This document shows positions 11,717 through 23,100 of a stretch of DNA of 43,645 nt, in pieces (position 1 is the stretch's first letter; each line of letters begins with the position of its first letter). The notes under the pieces were generated by a model. That model saw only the letters and a list, made by a program, of their open reading frames with translations. It was not told where the DNA came from and did not search any database. The stretch is taken from NCBI GenBank assembly GCA_000226015.1, contig JH154468.1, forward strand, positions 102,476 through 146,120. The letters run 5' to 3'. This stretch comes from Mnemiopsis leidyi (lineage: Eukaryota; Ctenophora; Tentaculata; Lobata; Bolinopsidae). The translations under genes and the position numbers were made by a program.

Positions 11717-14660
11717 GTGAGTATGATCGTTCCCTCGAATTATTCCTTTAGCTAATAGATTTCAACTGTATGATTATGTTTTCCAAGTATGTTTTTCTAT
11801 TTTTAGCAATTTTATTGGATTTTTTTTGTTCATTGGCCAGCTTCCTGGGAATATTCTACTACCATGGTTACATTTACCATTTGAAACATAATATTTTTAT
11901 CAAATTTACCGTGAACTTTATCAGTATATTTTATTTACTAGGTTTAGCGTCTAAACACATCTAACAAGTTCCTATGGCACACAAAAAATTTAATTATGTC
12001 ATTGACACGAAATACGACGTGCCTTAGTATGCAATCTCATTTACTTTCGTATTTTCTAACACATTGCAAATATTTCAAATATTCGGCACTAAAACCGTTG
12101 ACAGATCGGAATTTTGTTGACAGACCTGCACGCTTAACACGGCCCTGTGTGTCATATTAATTACGACACAATGGCATCTAATCTCAAGCGAAGTGGGGCG
12201 GGGTATAAACGATCTCAACTATGTGAAATTACAATTTCCAAACATTTCACTCCTAGTCCCCGCATATGGCATATCGTTGTACATATTGGATTGCATTGTT
12301 AATCAACAAAAAGTAATATAATCACGCCCCCGTACGATTTTAACTTTACAACAGGTGGCCGGCACGCTCGATCCGAAGCAAGATCTCCATTGTTAACACT
12401 GCTCCATTGACAAGCTTACATTAAACACGACCGAGTGTATTGTTGTGTATTTACAATATCCCTCACGGAAACAAAATCAACTAGTAACGGAAACGATATG
12501 CCGGTCAAGCCATCCTGTTTTAGATGAGCTCATGTAGCTGCATCTCTGGGTTGTCATGGTTTTGTGAGAGATCCCGGACTTGATCGTTATCGTTCTGTTT
12601 TTCTCATTAGGATAGTTTCTTGTGATTATTTAACACACGTTTGTTGAGGTCACATAGGTTTAAATTAGGTCACAGATTATACAATGGACATCATGTGTGC
12701 GGATTACTACTTTTGGTACCATGTGAGTACACTTGTACAGGAAGTGAGTTGTACTCATGTCCGCATGTTGGGAAACAAGGAAAAAATATATTTTGTTGGT
12801 TGTATCGAGCATTCGAGCGTGATTTTAATATCAGACAGAGCTTCCCCAGAGCTGTCATCATCACAGTGCGTGAAGTTTATTTGTGACATATAGTTTGTCG
12901 TTAGTCAAAACTTTTTCTAAGCCCTGTCTCGGGAGTAATTGTTGTTAATCCGACCTGACGGATTTTCTTCCTCTTGGAATGTGAGTTCAATAGAAAATAT
13001 ATAAAGACGATTAATGGGATTACTTCACGGATAAGCATTAGTCGAAAAAACAAAGGATATGTCCTCGTCAACATCAATACTGTCAAAGTTACGGGAATTT
13101 TAGTTGTTTCTCCCGAGAATCCCATTGATAGACCGTCTTATCGCAGTCACTCTGTCTGATCTTTAGTCATCAAGTTGCCCGGCACGTCGGCAGATATGAG
13201 ACAAGGGTGACGAATTCAGGGACTGTATGGGTTGAAACTGGTTGGTTTGAGAGAGTTCCCGAGACACAGGTGTCCGGATCACTGTCAGGGCTGATCCAGG
13301 ACAAATTGGAAGATTGGTAAACCGATTATAGGTCAGGGGTAGCGGCCGTGAAATTAGATTGTGAGCCCGCTGATAAACAAGAAACATGAAGGAGAATTAG
13401 ATACAGAGTCGAGGGACGGGCGGACTGATCATGTGCCGATAATGTGGTGCCCTGCCCCAGGCCCCTAGAGAGAGAGATAAATTTACAGTTGTCACAATCT
13501 CCTAACTAATTCTCAGCTGGAGCTCGTCCCCCCGGGCCACTAGACGCACCGCGGTGTATTTGTCGCCTGTTCATTACCATCAAGCTATGACGAGCCGTGA
13601 GAGAAAGAAGGTCGGGAGGATATCGCGACACTCCAAGTGTCTGGAAGTTTGTCTGGCCCTTCCTACCCTGGGTGGGGAGGGAGGGAGGAATCAGTGCAAG
13701 GTTCAGTACTTGCCGTACAAAGAGGACACCTGCACGTGATGAAAATAGTAGCACAAGTCTCTTATTTTAAGTGCCACCCTTCACGGCCATACCCTTTAAA
13801 GTGCTTATCTGAGTCCATTAGCTCACCCGGTACATACTGGACGAGGGAGGGAGATATGTATCTGACATAACCTCCCCATGATACTATCCCCGGATCGACA
13901 GGTATGTCACCTATTCACAGCTCTGCAGTAAGGTTTCTCCTCTGCACAAACACTGTAAGTTTGCGGATATGAATGTGAAGGAGGGTTTCTCTGTGTTATA
14001 GTGCTGCGGTTCGCACTATGGGTTCCTGGTTCAAGTACTAGGAATAGTTCTACTGACAGTTGGGGCTTCCCTTCATAATAACGTCACGGTTAAGGACAAA
14101 GTGAGCGGAAGAGTGAAACGTGTGGATCTGTCATCGGTCTGTCACGCGAGTTTGCGAGGAAGGGTCGTGGAAATCAGGGCAGGAAGTAACGTGAGTTCTT
14201 GCGAGTGGGGTCCTTGAAACTATGGTTTAGTTTTAATACCCAAGATGCCTTTTTTTCCCTCCTGGCAATACAAATTACAAAACCAAAAGTTACTGTATCA
14301 GTATGTGGTTTCAAGTTGGGAGGGAACCTTTTTCAGGTCCTCATTTCGAGCAAGCTCGACTACCAGAGGTGTGCACTGAATGATACTGGGTGTGTTATGT
14401 TGTTGTGGGTGGGCCGAAGAATCAACAAAGCTACATGATGTGTACGGAGCTCATTACTATAGCATGTACCTGCTGAACGTCCCGACACCAGACAGGTCCC
14501 GCTGTGAGCTGTCCAACAAATCGTGACTTACATCCCAGTAAAAAGTCTCCAACTCTAACGAGACAAGAGACAATATCCCTGCTCCCTGCTTCCCTGTAGC
14601 TTTGCCACCGGGAATCCACCCGAACTACCCTGTACCACACACACACACAGTCTATCTTAC
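11717..14660. other. non-coding region upstream of the bZIP regulatory block
   Basis: No convincing exon on either strand. GC content rises from about 13.1 kb towards the promoter block. Short (CA)n occurs near 14637-14650. This would be intron if promoter P1 is real, otherwise upstream intergenic DNA. Confidence 0.5.
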
Positions 14661-14668
14661 CCTGATGT

Positions 14669-14676
14669 TGACGTCA
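14669..14676 (+). promoter_or_regulatory. consensus CRE/ATF site TGACGTCA
   Basis: Perfect palindromic CRE about 1.4 kb upstream of TATA box P2. CREs are bound by ATF/CREB bZIP dimers, including ATF3-type factors, so autoregulation is possible. Confidence 0.6.
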
Positions 14677-15896
14677 GGTTTGGCTGAAGTCAGGGAAAAT
14701 TTTCTGGCACGTTAGGGTGTGGCATGAGCAGCTCGCACGTGAGACTTTTCTTACGGACAAGCAATCACGTGGAGTAAAGTGAAAGTCAGGGACATTGCTT
14801 CTCTCAAAGAGTGGCAGTCGGAAGCGGCGTGGAGTTTGTTTGCCCTTCACGTGGTGTTGTCAAGGTAACCGGTTGTCAAGGTGATCTACCTCAGAACACG
14901 AGCAAAAGAGAAAAAGAGCGCGCACCACGTGACAGATCTGAAGTGGCTGTCAGAACTGGAGGGGTAATATTTCTGATAATCCTGTTACACGAGAGTTGGG
15001 TGAACTACAATTCCTCCCCTCACGAGGACGGTGGCGAAACACTTCACGCGAGTGTTACCCCTAGGTCTGTCCTCTCTCCGCTTCTTAATTAGGTCCGAAT
15101 ATCAGCACGGAACGTTTTTGTGCCCTTAGCATCCGGTTTATGTAATGTCAGTATGTAATATGGTCGGTATACGGAAAGTCGGCTCGGACAGTTAGCACTG
15201 TCCTTTTTTCTCTGCTTTTTAAAACCGTTTCGTGTGGAGTGAAACCACTGGCCCTCTCTCTCTCCTCCTTCCTCTCTCTCTGCCCCTTGATGAAGGTCAG
15301 TAAATTATGTTGACGTAACTTTGCCTCCTTCTCTCACGCCGCTAGAATACTACTTGTAAAGTTCGACAGCCGCCTGTAAACTGTGCTTGCAATGCTAAAA
15401 GCGTGCTAGCTCACCCTGCCCTCTCCTTCTGGCGTGTGCCGTTGGCCGGCGTGACTAGTCGTCGTTATGCAGCGCAAACAACGGTAGTAGTAGACAAAAC
15501 ATCCTCCATGGCACCGTGAGCTCATTCATGTCAGGTACAAGCAGTAGCGAGCCGCCCTCCCAGACAGATCCTCGCAGACACGATCAGTGCCGTCATCAGT
15601 AAAGTGCGCTCGAGCCCGACCAAACACGTACCAGGACAGGATCACGTGATAAGAATCACGTGATAGCTTCCATCCCGTCAGTGGACTCCACAAAGTTACG
15701 TAACACAACGATATACTCTTGATACATAGAGAGTTCGTTTGACAATTAGTTTGCTGTCATATGACACCCAGCACGACGCTACCACGTGACGGCTTTCCGC
15801 ACGACACGTGCTACAGTAATCCTCCAATCAGCGCGCTCTTCTCGGGCACTGGCTATGACGGTGCCCACGTGCGCGCGTCACGTGGCGCGCAGCTGA

Positions 15897-15904
15897 TGAC
15901 GTCA
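15897..15904 (+). promoter_or_regulatory. consensus CRE/ATF site TGACGTCA upstream of P2
   Basis: Second perfect CRE, 179 bases upstream of TATA box P2 and next to E-boxes at 15866 and 15879. Mammalian ATF3 promoters also carry a CRE through which ATF3 represses itself. Confidence 0.6.
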
Positions 15905-16010
15905 CTATCAAGGTGGAAGTCGGGCAGCTCAGAGCTGCAGCTCTCCGTTAGCTGTGTTGTCTGACCTTATCGCTGCCGGATCTGAGCTAGCTACTTGCTC
16001 ACTTCCCCTC

Positions 16011-16083
16011 ATTGGATGATCTGGTCACGTGATCTTTCCCTCCGCTCAGGGGTGTTGCTATTCTTGTGCAGCCACTATAAATA
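16011..16083 (+). promoter_or_regulatory. promoter P2: inverted CCAAT, E-box and TATAAATA
   Basis: ATTGG at 16011-16015, CACGTG at 16026-16031 and TATAAATA at 16076-16083 lie in a compact core. Expected start of transcription is near 16106-16112. The same elements recur at P3, 838 bases downstream. Confidence 0.65.
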
Positions 16084-16221
16084 GAGCCGCAGGTGCCTCT
16101 TCACAAGTAGTTTACATTGTTGCTCCGTCTTACCGCCTAGAAACGAGCCCGATATACTTGCAATCTCCAAGATCAGTTGCGTGTCCGATCTTTTCCTCTT
16201 CAATAAATTCAACCTTGTTTT

Positions 16222-16257
16222 ATGACGTTCGTAATGAGATACAACCCTACTCCTCCC
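16222..16257 (+). CDS. possible alternative first coding exon (P2) of the bZIP gene
   Basis: The first ATG after P2 opens 12 codons (MTFVMRYNPTPP) that run into a perfect GTAAGT donor at 16258 in phase 0, the phase needed by the acceptor at 18631. Transcripts from P2 would thus encode a different N-terminus from P3. No domain is visible in these 12 residues. Confidence 0.45.
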
Positions 16258-16659
16258 GTAAGTTACAATTTTAATTGCTTTCTCCTTAGTAAACTCAGTA
16301 AGTTGTTGTATTTGTTTTCGTTGGTGCAAAGTGAGGTATTTGATTACGTCGCAAATATGTCGAGAGCTGTAGGAAGTAGTTTAGTGAGATCTGCATACAG
16401 TACACTCCTGTAAAAACTCCACTCATCAAGTCGATCTGGTGTCAGGAGGTATCGGTCGTAACAGACAGCCAAGTCTAATTATTTTTGTGCTACATTTGCG
16501 TTACGCAGAAAAGAGAAACCCTAATTTTAAAATATGTCCCCGATAAGAGACCGGCCGCAGCCAATGAAAAGGTTTAAGCTGTCCAACGCGGAAGCTATTT
16601 GGAAGCCTTTCAACAAACAGTCGAACTCTATGAATAGCTCAACTAAATTGAGCTTTCGT

Positions 16660-16675
16660 TGCGTCATTTGACTCA
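16660..16675 (+). promoter_or_regulatory. paired bZIP sites: TGCGTCAT and AP-1 TGACTCA
   Basis: TGCGTCAT (16660-16667) and TGACTCA (16669-16675) sit almost back to back, about 240 bases upstream of TATA box P3. Both are ATF/AP-1-type half-site arrangements, so the bZIP product or a relative could bind its own promoter. Confidence 0.5.
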
Positions 16676-16793
16676 ATCAGATCCGAAAATAGCGGTCTGT
16701 CCTCTGCCCTCAGGCTCATGCCCTTTGTGTGGCGGCCGAGGTTTCGATAAGGTCGCCGTCGGAGACGGGCATGTGGTAGTTGCAATTCCGTGT

Positions 16794-16921
16794 CACGTGA
16801 CCTGGATTTCTCACGTACCATGTGACCTCCCCTTTCCACTCTCATTGGCCGGTGGAGCGTTTCCCGCCATTTTCGTAGATATACGTACGGTGGAGTTACC
16901 CGATCGGGATCCGTATAAATA
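16794..16921 (+). promoter_or_regulatory. promoter P3: E-box, inverted CCAAT and TATAAATA
   Basis: CACGTG at 16794-16799, ATTGG at 16844-16848 and TATAAATA at 16914-16921. Transcription should begin near 16945, giving a 5' UTR of about 180 bases with a (CT)n tract at 17091-17105 before the ATG at 17123. Confidence 0.7.
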
Positions 16922-17122
16922 TGTGGGGTGCGTTATAGGGCCCACTCCGTAGACGAACAGTGACTAGCCTGGTGGTGCTTGCTGGAACAGGATCGAGCCC
17001 TCATCTATTCAACCTTCGTCATCAGTTACACTTTTTTATACACGACATGGTTACTTGTGCTGCGTGGTTTTAGTGAACGTGATAACCCACTCTCTCTCTC
17101 TCTCTGACTACATATAATCAAC

Positions 17123-20100
17123 ATGCACTCCAATAGTAAGGTAGGTGTTACAAAAAGTCAGCGGTTTTCACTAGAGCGGTCCTTTTTAAATGCCACCTTT
17201 TCAATTGTTTGCGGTTCCCTTCGTTTTTTCCTACTTGCCATCTTTCATCATGAACTTCCCCTCTGTGATGGCCGTGGTTTCCCATTTCAACATCTGGTTT
17301 TCCGGTTTCTGCCACGGCGGTTTCCCAACTTCCGTCTGGTCCAGTTCTCCTGATAAAAATGTCCTACAATGGCTTTATAGTCTGGTACATGTCTGTCATT
17401 ATGTCGGGACAAAGGTGAGCAGCTTCTATTGAGTTACCTGGCATGTTCTCTTTGTTACCATGTGAAATTCTGCAGTCTGCACCTAGCCCTAAGTAGGTTG
17501 TGGTTAGTTGTTGGTTTTGTCAAGAAGCAGTTCAGCCGCAGAGACCTCTTGTAGCTAACATCACTCTCAGTCTTCTCCTACTCAGATCGAGAATGGTTGG
17601 TTTTTACCGACAGATATGTCTTTTCAGTCGGAATATCTCCTAAATTAGATCAATGAGATGAAATATAATTTATTATAAATGTTGCGCCGCGATTTAAGGT
17701 CCTATCTACCCACCGCCATGGTCATAAGTTGGAAAATTAATTCAATCAGAATATGCCTTATACTTGGTCATATGTCACCTGTACTAAGGGACTCGCTTTG
17801 TACGTTCAATTTATTAAGCCCCCATTCTCAGTTCTTTACATCCTTCTGGAGCTTTCCACGTACCAACATTAATTAGTTGGTATGTGTATCCAATCCGGCA
17901 GAATCTGGGGACCTTCAAGGCTGTAACGGCTTTTCCCTCGGCTTTGTAACTTTTCGTGTAGTACATCCAATACAAACAAAACTTGGGACCAATCAGGGGG
18001 CCAGAAAATGGTTTTCAGAAAGAAATGTTAGAAGATATTTTGAAAACATTAGCGCGGTCAGTCCGTTCTCTTCTCGGGTGGGTGTCACACAATACAGACA
18101 GAAAAACAAATACGTCTCCATTTCGTTTTTTAAAGAAGGTTATATTTGTAATTTTTGGCAAGGTCTAAATGTTGCATTATCACTACCGTTCACTTGGCCA
18201 AACTTATGGGCTTTATTCTTTCTACCAACAGGTTATATTAATCATTCCTTACCTAATACCTCTCACAAGTTAATAAATATTCTCCTCTTTCGGTCAATCT
18301 CTGCTTCTTTTTTAGCTGATTTAAGGCAATAATAGTTTAATTAGTTTCGGGATTCCCAAGTATTTTCTTTACAGAGTTAAAGATTTAAAAGTCAATGTTA
18401 GATTCGAAATGTGATGTCCTGTTTCCCCAGATAAACATTTTTTGAATAATTAATCAACTTCTTCCCTCACATGGTTAAATTTCCACCGTTAACATCCTTC
18501 CATATCCCCCGATCATTTTAGCTCTTTCTCTTCTTTTAGACTCCCTTTTCCTTGATTGTTTGACTTTCCTCCTAACATCCCCTCTCACCACCCCTCCCCC
18601 TAACCCTTGTCTAACCCACGTCTATTTCAGCTGTCGGGACTACTGCCGCACAACAACAGCCGGGAAGGTTTCACGGCTCCCCACCACGGCTCCCTGAACC
18701 TGGGTGGTGGGAGGGGCAGCTCCTCCTCCCACTCCTACGTCAAGGAGGGACTCAGACACGCCATCCACGCCAGACGGGCCCTCTCTCACAACCCCATCAT
18801 CAGCCAGGAGGACCTGGCGCCTAGAAACATACAGTTCAAGGTAGGCTACGTTCAGTCTTTTTACGTGTTCGTTAAGCTTGGTTCAAGTTTTGTGTCTCGT
18901 CTTCATAATATAGTTTTCTTTTTTATCTTTTCTCACGTCAGCCAAGTGTCCATTCCTGTTACTTTCTTACTTACAGTTTTATTTGTTTGTTGTATTTGTT
19001 AGGAATTCAGCATATTTTAGATTACTTCCACTAATGTTTGACCGTCTTTGCTTTGATTAGCGTAACTTGATTCTTTTATATCGCGTAAACTGTTCCGTTT
19101 TGAGTAACTTATGATAGTAATACTTTGCACCCAGTTATTTTCGTTAATTTAATTCTCTGGCCTGTGTATAGTTTAACAAGCTGAAGTATGCAACTCTGGT
19201 ATTCAGATTAACAGAATTTGTCAGCGCTTGTAATGATAACTGACTTAGCCCGATCTACATTCTTTTGTTATGCTTGTCACAGAACGTAGTTGTTTTCTTT
19301 CTGTTTTGACTTTTTTCTCCTCAACTTAAATGAACTGCAAAGAGAGAAATCACCAGAAAACCGATTTGTCGCCCGTCCCTTCTTTATCAAAATTACCGAT
19401 TTTACAATATTCCCGGGTAAGAAATGCCCGTAATAATTGCTATTGGTTTGTATGTTTCGTCGTCCAAATATTTGTTTCAGGGATTGGAATCTTGTAAATC
19501 ACTCGATCATGCAAAATTCGCATCTTGTTGCTAAATTCTTTCTCAGGCCCTGCCTTAAGCACATCATTATTCCCCTAAGTCAAAATTCCTCGATCGAGTG
19601 TGACATTTATTAGGAATTTAGCATATTGTGTGGGAATCATCTTAAGATTAGCATTGTTGAATGATTGAAAGTTATTCGGAAAATTCGTGCTGCACTGCTG
19701 CCAAGATACAATATTTGATGAATCTTAATTTTTCCAGATTTGAATAAAATAAATAGCAATTTAAATTCTACCGTTGGTTGCTGGACCCAAAAACTGGATC
19801 ATCGACAAAATAGCAACGTTTTCATTCCGGAATATTTGTGTTTAAAAATCTCTAATTATTCACTTTTCCTACTCGATATCAAACAAGCAAATATGCTGAC
19901 TGTAACATGGCCTGAAGAACAAATACACGATGAGCTGAATAACTGTGAACCGACCTAATACTAGATAATACAATACCTACGACAAAACACTGTCTCAATT
20001 AAATTTGACTCAGTGAATCATACCCAGAATATGCAGAGCTGGAAATTAACACCCCTTCAGTTAGCCTTATATCGAGACTATTGAGGGTCTAAAGTCCTAA

Positions 20101-23100
20101 ACTTCATTCCTGAAATTTTAAATCCCCCCGCCTATGTACTTTTTACCACTTTCAATAATAAGGTAATCCATTCAGAGGATGCAGTAATCGCCCAATTTAA
20201 ACACATGAGAGCCCACATTTCCACACCTCAATTATTGACTTCATTTTTACCCCAAATTTGTGTCGGCTAGCGTTCAGTCTGTTTAGACTTGAGTTTTTTA
20301 ATTCTGTGATTCTCTGAATCTCATGAAGTCCTTCGCGTTACAAATGCAACTTCTAAATCAAAACGGATCTTCAAAGGTTGTTCATCTTTTAAGTTTTGTC
20401 GTTTTTAAAAGAGTTTGTTCAGTAGTTTGTTCACTTGAACGAAGTTCTTTCTGACTTCTGGTTAACTAACTGTTACTACAACACAAACTAATCACTAAAA
20501 AAGTTCTTTCTGACTTACTGTTACTATAACACAAACTAATCACTTCCTTCTTCAGCTAACCCCCGAGGAGGAGGAAAAGAGGAAAGTACGGCGAGAGAAA
20601 AACAAGCTGGCCGCCAGTAAATGCAGAAATAAGAAACGAGAACAAGTCACCAACACCAAAAAGGTTTGTTTCCTCTTCTTGTTTGAATATTTGTATTTTC
20701 TTTGTGGCTAGCTAGTTTTGTAGCAACCTCTTAGCTTTATAGATCTTAGTTTTATCTAAGCAAGCCGACTCTTGTTCCAAAGTCTGCTCAAAAGTACCAT
20801 TATTTTACTTCTACATGTGGGCAAAGAGACACGTTTTTCGTTGAAAACAAATTGGGATTTAAATTTGTCAGCTTAAGTCGCGAATCGTCGTAATGAATGC
20901 TATTGTTCTATATTTTAGAGAGATTTAAAGTATTTGTTTTCAACGGTTCCTCTAGGTGGCAAATGTCCACTAGATTTTATACCGCGTGGAGCAATACGAA
21001 AAACCGTAGGGAAAATCCATCCTAAAATTTCATGATGATGTAAAAGTATTGCCGGGAGTAAAGCCGGAGCTTGGACTGAGGTGACATTTTCAAGTTGTCT
21101 CTCTTTGTTTGACCAGGCGGAGACAGGGCCTGTTCCTCCTCCCTGCCTTTCTCCTCGCATTTTAACGCGGACTTTTTAACATGGATGATTTAAGTTTTCG
21201 ACATCTACTTAACTTTACGCGGGCGTGCAAAGTCTATGAGCTTGGGGACCGTGTCTTCAGACAAATTTACTCCTACAGCTCAAAGAAAATGGGCCCTCTT
21301 TGATGTGGTCTACTTCTTAATGACGCGTAAGACATTCACGAAAAAACTGAAACATTTGGCTGGTTTTTGTAAAGTTGATGGTCCGAAATTCACCGCACAG
21401 TTCTCATATCAATTGTTGAGGTCAGCAGTATTTCCAGAACTCAGGCCAGTTCTTTTGTCCATGATGACATAGTGAAAGTTTTAACTCTTTATTTCAATAA
21501 AGGTCAAATCATTTCGTTGGATTTCTTTAACCACAAGCTATGAGAGAGGCATATTTTTCCGTGAGTTTGTGGTGGTTTTTACAACAACCTTACCCACAAA
21601 TTTGACCAAATTGATCAGAAGGATATAAACTTCAATGATTTTGGGAAAACATAAATCAGCTCTGTAAGTTAATTCCTTGATCCTGTGATCCTCTCCTTCC
21701 GCTTACTAAAGATCATTCCTAAAAAGCTGTCCTTTTATTCAGTTCTGGCCACATATTAAGTCTAAATTTTAGTGCTAAAGACATCCTTCAAACGATATTT
21801 GTAAAAACACTTAATGACTTGTCTTAATAGATCATCAAAGTTTACATGATCAGAGGAATTAAGTCACATAATTATACTAGTGCTGATGTATTAACATCGT
21901 CGTAAACACCACATGATATGATACTGCCACTCACTTCACTGTTCAAAAAACACTCACGATCTGAGTTCGGCAAACTACTATCTGATGCTGGACTCATCAA
22001 GCCTCCAGTTACCTCCCCCTCAAATTCCTCCTCTCATTCTATTCCCCACAACCACATCAGACTGTCACTCCCACATCCAGCACCAAACCTGTCTGAACTG
22101 TAATGTCGATATTCCCCCTCTATACTCCTACAGCTTCACTCCCCCGTATTGACGTTGTTCAACCTTCACCAACTGTTAGATACAATATTTTTGAAATTAG
22201 ATTTGCCACTTTTTGTCCTGAAACTTATGATCTTCCTCAGGATCACCGCGACCTTCTACCTCATTCCTCTCCTAGTCTTCTCTCTGCTTATCCTCCTCCT
22301 CCACTCCCTCTTCTTCCTCCTTTTAAAAACCTCTTTATCTCAATACCCCAGATTATCACAGAAACTTTGGACTATTCCCACTGCTAACTAGAACTGCTCC
22401 TACAGCGGACTATTCCCACTGCTAACTAGAACTGTTCCTACAGCCCACCCAGGGCGACACGTCAGCACACTTCCCCACACAACCCAGCCCTTCTTCTCCA
22501 ACTTTACATCATGAGTTTTACTGCTCAAGAGCATCCTAATGAGAAGAGTGATGCAAGACAGTTTGGAGCATGGCCAGCCGTCCAGTTTTTACAACTCCAG
22601 CCGTAGTTGATTAGTTTTCTCCTTCTAGCCCTCCTCCCTCCATATGTCGGGGTGTTTCCTAATTTTAGACTGGAGAAATAGCCGACTGCCGGGATATCGG
22701 ACCGTGACGAGGTTAGACTTGTAAACAAGGTCCGGGTTTCTCCATGATCAGATCCTCTGGGTTGAGCGTGTCCCTGGAAATAAAGTTACAATGTCTCCGA
22801 TCTCCTACTAGTCTTTAAGAATGGACCCGTCTGGAGAGTCTCGCAGGCGCAGTTGGCGACACCAGACCACTCTGCCCACTCTACTTCATTTAGAGACCAT
22901 TTAGGAGGTGGTGTGGGCGATAGGGCGTACCAAGACTTCATTAGATATGGTATAGTTTTAGATAGAACCTTCAGTCTCCCCCAAGTCGACACACCAATTC
23001 TCGGACATGATGTAATCCGGCTGCACGAGGAATTATATAATCAACTCTAATGTACTCTACTCATGCCGGCCAAACACTGCGGCCCTGCCCATTATTAATA

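Larger units (their letters stand above)
14736..16799. promoter_or_regulatory. cluster of 12 CACGTG E-boxes
   Basis: CACGTG starts at 14736, 14766, 14848, 14926, 15643, 15657, 15783, 15805, 15866, 15879, 16026 and 16794. Chance predicts about one per 4 kb in even-composition DNA. Several have TCACGTGA or GTCACGTGAC flanks, the palindrome preferred by USF/MITF/TFE-type bHLH-zipper factors. The cluster lies directly upstream of and between promoters P2 and P3 of the bZIP gene. Confidence 0.7.

Noticed and set aside
12641..13754. Several 60-80-codon frames on both strands upstream of the bZIP gene
   Set aside because: Unspliced, overlapping, no domain, and inside the regulatory or intronic region.
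21918..22391. Overlapping open frames rich in Ser, Pro and Leu in the large bZIP intron
   Set aside because: Low-complexity CT-rich DNA gives open frames by composition; no splice sites or family match make them convincing.
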